This document shows, piece after piece, positions 61,995 to 64,000 of a stretch of 64,000 nt of DNA. The DNA is taken from contig JACRDG010000089.1 of the NCBI GenBank assembly GCA_016218715.1, positions 62,001 through 126,000 of the forward strand, read 5' to 3'. The notes beneath the pieces are model-generated. The model did no database searches. It had not been told where the DNA came from and saw only the letters and a program-made list of their open reading frames with translations. Origin of the DNA: Desulfomonile tiedjei (GTDB lineage Bacteria; Desulfobacterota; Desulfomonilia; Desulfomonilales; Desulfomonilaceae). The position numbers and the translations under genes are program-made. The first letter of the stretch is position 1. Every line of letters begins with the position of its first letter.

Positions 61995-63731
61995 CTACGT
62001 GGCACCGTGTTGCTTGAGCAGTTGGACGATCCGCGCGTGACCCCGCAAGGATGCCTCGGTAAGGGCCGTGAACCCGGTCTCTTCGGCTGCCGTTACGTCG
62101 GCTCCGTGGTCGAGAAGGAGCTGGACCACTTCTGGGCAACCGACCCTCGAGGCTTCGATGAGCGCGGTAGTACCAAAAATGTCTTCGCGAGCGTTAACGT
62201 CAGCTCCTCGCTCCAGCAGCATCGTGACTACTTCCTGATGGCAGTTCACCGCGGCCAATCGCAACGCGGTGGTCCCGTCGAGGGTTCTCCCGTTCGGGTC
62301 GGCTCCTGCATCCAGAATCAGTTCGACTACCTCGCGATGGCCTTTCGCCGCTGCCTCCATCAGAGCAGTGGACTCGAACAGGGTGTCTTTCTCTCGAACG
62401 TCCGCTCCCGCGTCCAGGAGAATGCTGACGAGCCCCGTATGCCCTTCCCGGGCTGCGGCCATCAAAGGAGTCACTCCGTTAAAGGCTTTCGCTCTTGCAC
62501 TCACCCCGAGCTCGAGCAGAAGCTTGAGAAGGTCCTCATGCCCAGACATGGCAGCCTTGACCAGGGCTGTTTCAGCTAGCGGATCTCTCGGATCGAAGTG
62601 GATCTCCTTGTTCCTGAACCTCTGGAGAAGCTCTTCGTGCCCATGGGCCACGGCGAATATCAGGGAAGTGATGGTGTCCCGTTCTTCCAGTTCGGCATTC
62701 AAGGCCCGTTCGACCAGGAGATCGACCAATTCCCCGTGACCGCCGGCCACCGCTGCTGACAGGGCTGTGTTCCCCGCGTTGTCGGGGGGATCGAGCGCAC
62801 CATGGTCCAGCAAGAGCTCTGCAATATCTCGGTGCCCCATGTACGCGGCAAAGAGGAGAGCGGTGATCCCCAATCGGTTCGTGGCATTGACGTTGGCTCC
62901 CCGAACCAGGAGCATGCCCACGATGTCCGCATATCCGGCGAACGCTGCCTTCATCAGAGCTGTTTGACCGAGGTTATTTGCCGCTTCCGTATCTGCCCCC
63001 CGGTCGAGAAGGGCTTCCACCATCGGCGCTCGCCCCGCCCCCGCGGCTTCCAGCAGTGCTGAGTTACCATTCACGTCGCAGGCATTGACGTCTGCCCCGC
63101 GGTCGAGGAGCAGCACGACTGCGTCGAGGTGACCGTGGGTCGCCGCTTCCATGAGCGCGGTGAAGCCCCTGCGATTGTGGGCGTTCACTTCGAACCCCGA
63201 GTCGAGATACACTTCAAGGGCGGTTGTTCGCCCCTCACGGGCAGCCTTGAGGAGTGCGGGGTTGCCGACGGCCAGGATATCCCTGACCTGGATCGCCTCA
63301 CCGAGGAGGCGGGTCTCCATAAGTTGGACGACCTCCGTGTGGCCCTGCATCGCCGCTTCCATGAGCGCCGTGTAGTAGGCAAATGCCTCTTGCTGGGGCT
63401 GAACCACTGCCCCTTCCTTGAAGAGGAGTTTCACGATTTGCACGTGACCCGACCGGCAAGCCTCCATTAATGCGGTTTCGCCTCTGACATTTCTGGCGTT
63501 GACTTCCGCACCGTGGTCGAGAAGGATTTGGACCACCTTCGCGTGACCGTTGCGGGCAGCCTCTATGAGGGGAGTCGTTTCGTGGCTGCCTTTGACGCTT
63601 GGGTCAGCCCCCTCGGCGAGCAGGCTTTGTACCTCGCTGATTCGGCCCACCGCACAGGCTTCGATCAAGGATGAACTTCCGGAGCCCGATCTCTTGTGCA
63701 ATGCGCAGCCTCCGATGCCCTGCCCCAACAT
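61995..63731 (-). CDS. Large ankyrin-repeat protein
   Basis: From the ATG at 63731 (MLGQGIGGCALH) the protein has 578 residues; a GTG at 63746 is possible, and neither has a strong ribosome binding site. Nearly the whole chain is tandem ankyrin repeats, about 17, with the pattern GxTALMEAxxxGHxxVVxLLLDxGADVNAxD. There is no signal peptide or membrane segment. One repeat region (~130-165) is less regular. It probably acts as a cytoplasmic protein-binding scaffold. It is preceded by a zinc-ribbon gene and followed by a membrane methyltransferase gene, all on the minus strand. Confidence 0.92.
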   Translation of the reverse strand: MLGQGIGGCALHKRSGSGSSSLIEACAVGRISEVQSLLAEGADPSVKGSHETTPLIEAARNGHAKVVQILLDHGAEVNARNVRGETALMEACRSGHVQIVKLLFKEGAVVQPQQEAFAYYTALMEAAMQGHTEVVQLMETRLLGEAIQVRDILAVGNPALLKAAREGRTTALEVYLDSGFEVNAHNRRGFTALMEAATHGHLDAVVLLLDRGADVNACDVNGNSALLEAAGAGRAPMVEALLDRGADTEAANNLGQTALMKAAFAGYADIVGMLLVRGANVNATNRLGITALLFAAYMGHRDIAELLLDHGALDPPDNAGNTALSAAVAGGHGELVDLLVERALNAELEERDTITSLIFAVAHGHEELLQRFRNKEIHFDPRDPLAETALVKAAMSGHEDLLKLLLELGVSARAKAFNGVTPLMAAAREGHTGLVSILLDAGADVREKDTLFESTALMEAAAKGHREVVELILDAGADPNGRTLDGTTALRLAAVNCHQEVVTMLLERGADVNAREDIFGTTALIEASRVGCPEVVQLLLDHGADVTAAEETGFTALTEASLRGHARIVQLLKQHGAT

Positions 63732-63771
63732 GCCGGGACCGGCCACCGTTCAGAGGGGAGGATTACGAACA

Positions 63772-63999
63772 TCAATCCAGATCTACTGGTTCTTGACAGC
63801 TCCTGCAGCGCCTCGCCCCTCTGAAGAGCCGGTACCCGCAGTGCGGGCAATGGTACCGTTTCTCTTCTTCAGCGACCCATTGTTCGGTCCCCAATTCACG
63901 CCAGGAGGGGATGGCGCGGGCAATAACTTTCTTTCCCACGGGATAGGGGAAGTTTTGCAGGAACTCACACGGGAAGTCATTGCACTGATGGCAGCCCTC
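63772..63999 (-). CDS. DUF3795-like zinc-ribbon protein (C-terminal part; 5' end outside window)
   Basis: A minus-strand frame enters at the right edge and ends at 63772 with no internal start needed, encoding 75 visible residues. It reads GCHQCNDFPCEFLQNFP, then VIARAIPSWRELGTEQWVA, EEKRYHCPHCGYRLFRGA and RRCRSCQEPVDLD. The CxxC pairs and the R-x2-P-x-W-x-E-L-G segment are typical of the DUF3795 family of putative zinc-binding proteins. It lies about 40 bp before the ankyrin gene start, likely in the same operon. The function is unknown. Confidence 0.82.
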   Translation of the reverse strand, partial: EGCHQCNDFPCEFLQNFPYPVGKKVIARAIPSWRELGTEQWVAEEEKRYHCPHCGYRLFRGARRCRSCQEPVDLD

Positions 64000-64000
64000 A

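Overview
The window looks like chromosome of an anaerobic, G+C-rich member of the Desulfobacterota (former Deltaproteobacteria). This is inferred from gene content: a NiFe NAD-linked hydrogenase, polyferredoxins, many universal stress proteins, a TauE/SafE exporter, class III PHA synthase, many sigma-54 signals, and the order tsaE-lysC-cimA. No rRNA, tRNA, CRISPR array, prophage or intact insertion sequence was seen. The species cannot be named from the sequence alone.

Layout. 1-4.4 kb: end of a hybrid histidine kinase, a UbiB/ABC1 kinase-like gene and a ferredoxin-domain protein. 4.8-5.8 kb: a lone AbiJ/STM4504-like gene, then a palindromic REPIN-like element. 6.2-14.1 kb (minus strand): hoxEFUYH preceded by a stress block (usp, CBS-ACT, usp, phoU-like). 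14.9-23 kb: a zinc-ribbon protein, an NtrC-type two-component pair, GNAT/CBS-ACT/usp, a beta-propeller protein and an ankyrin protein. 23.4-31.4 kb: TauE exporter operon, divergent response regulator and PAS kinase, GAF protein, phaC and phaE. 31.8-40.1 kb: a PAS-only protein, a very unusual cNMP-AAA+-polyferredoxin membrane fusion, a class III cyclase, an M32 carboxypeptidase and a PilZ-like protein. 40.2-44.3 kb: a tightly coupled five-gene cluster that may make a modified pterin. 44.8-48.9 kb: tsaE, lysC, cimA and a ComEA-like gene. 49-53.4 kb: vWA protein, RNase P RNA, a Pro-rich secreted protein, a NusG paralogue and a STAS-like protein. 53.8-60.4 kb: an orphan substrate-binding protein, sbcD, sbcC and a CitE-like lyase. 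60.6-64 kb: a small HTH-like protein, an isoprenylcysteine-methyltransferase-like protein, a large ankyrin protein and the end of a zinc-ribbon (DUF3795-like) gene.

The strongest systems signal is regulatory. Six matches to the sigma-54 -24/-12 consensus lie upstream of the phoU-like/usp/CBS block, the GNAT-CBS-usp operon, the ankyrin/beta-propeller operon, the TauE operon, the response-regulator/PAS-kinase operon and phaE. Two of them have a perfect TTTACA-N3-TGTAAA dyad at nearly identical distance (101 and 100 bp) upstream. One dyad adjoins the histidine kinase gene of the NtrC-type pair, so that pair is the natural candidate activator of a stress/energy-limitation regulon in this neighbourhood.

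The best candidates for something undescribed are (1) this local sigma-54 regulon, (2) the cNMP-AAA+-polyferredoxin fusion next to a nucleotide cyclase, and (3) the RibD-like/dehydrogenase/PTPS-like/glycosyltransferase/methyltransferase cluster, in which the PTPS-like protein has Glu at the catalytic Cys position. Several dispersed short repeats (a 64-bp family, a REPIN, a 202-bp MITE-like element) are also present.
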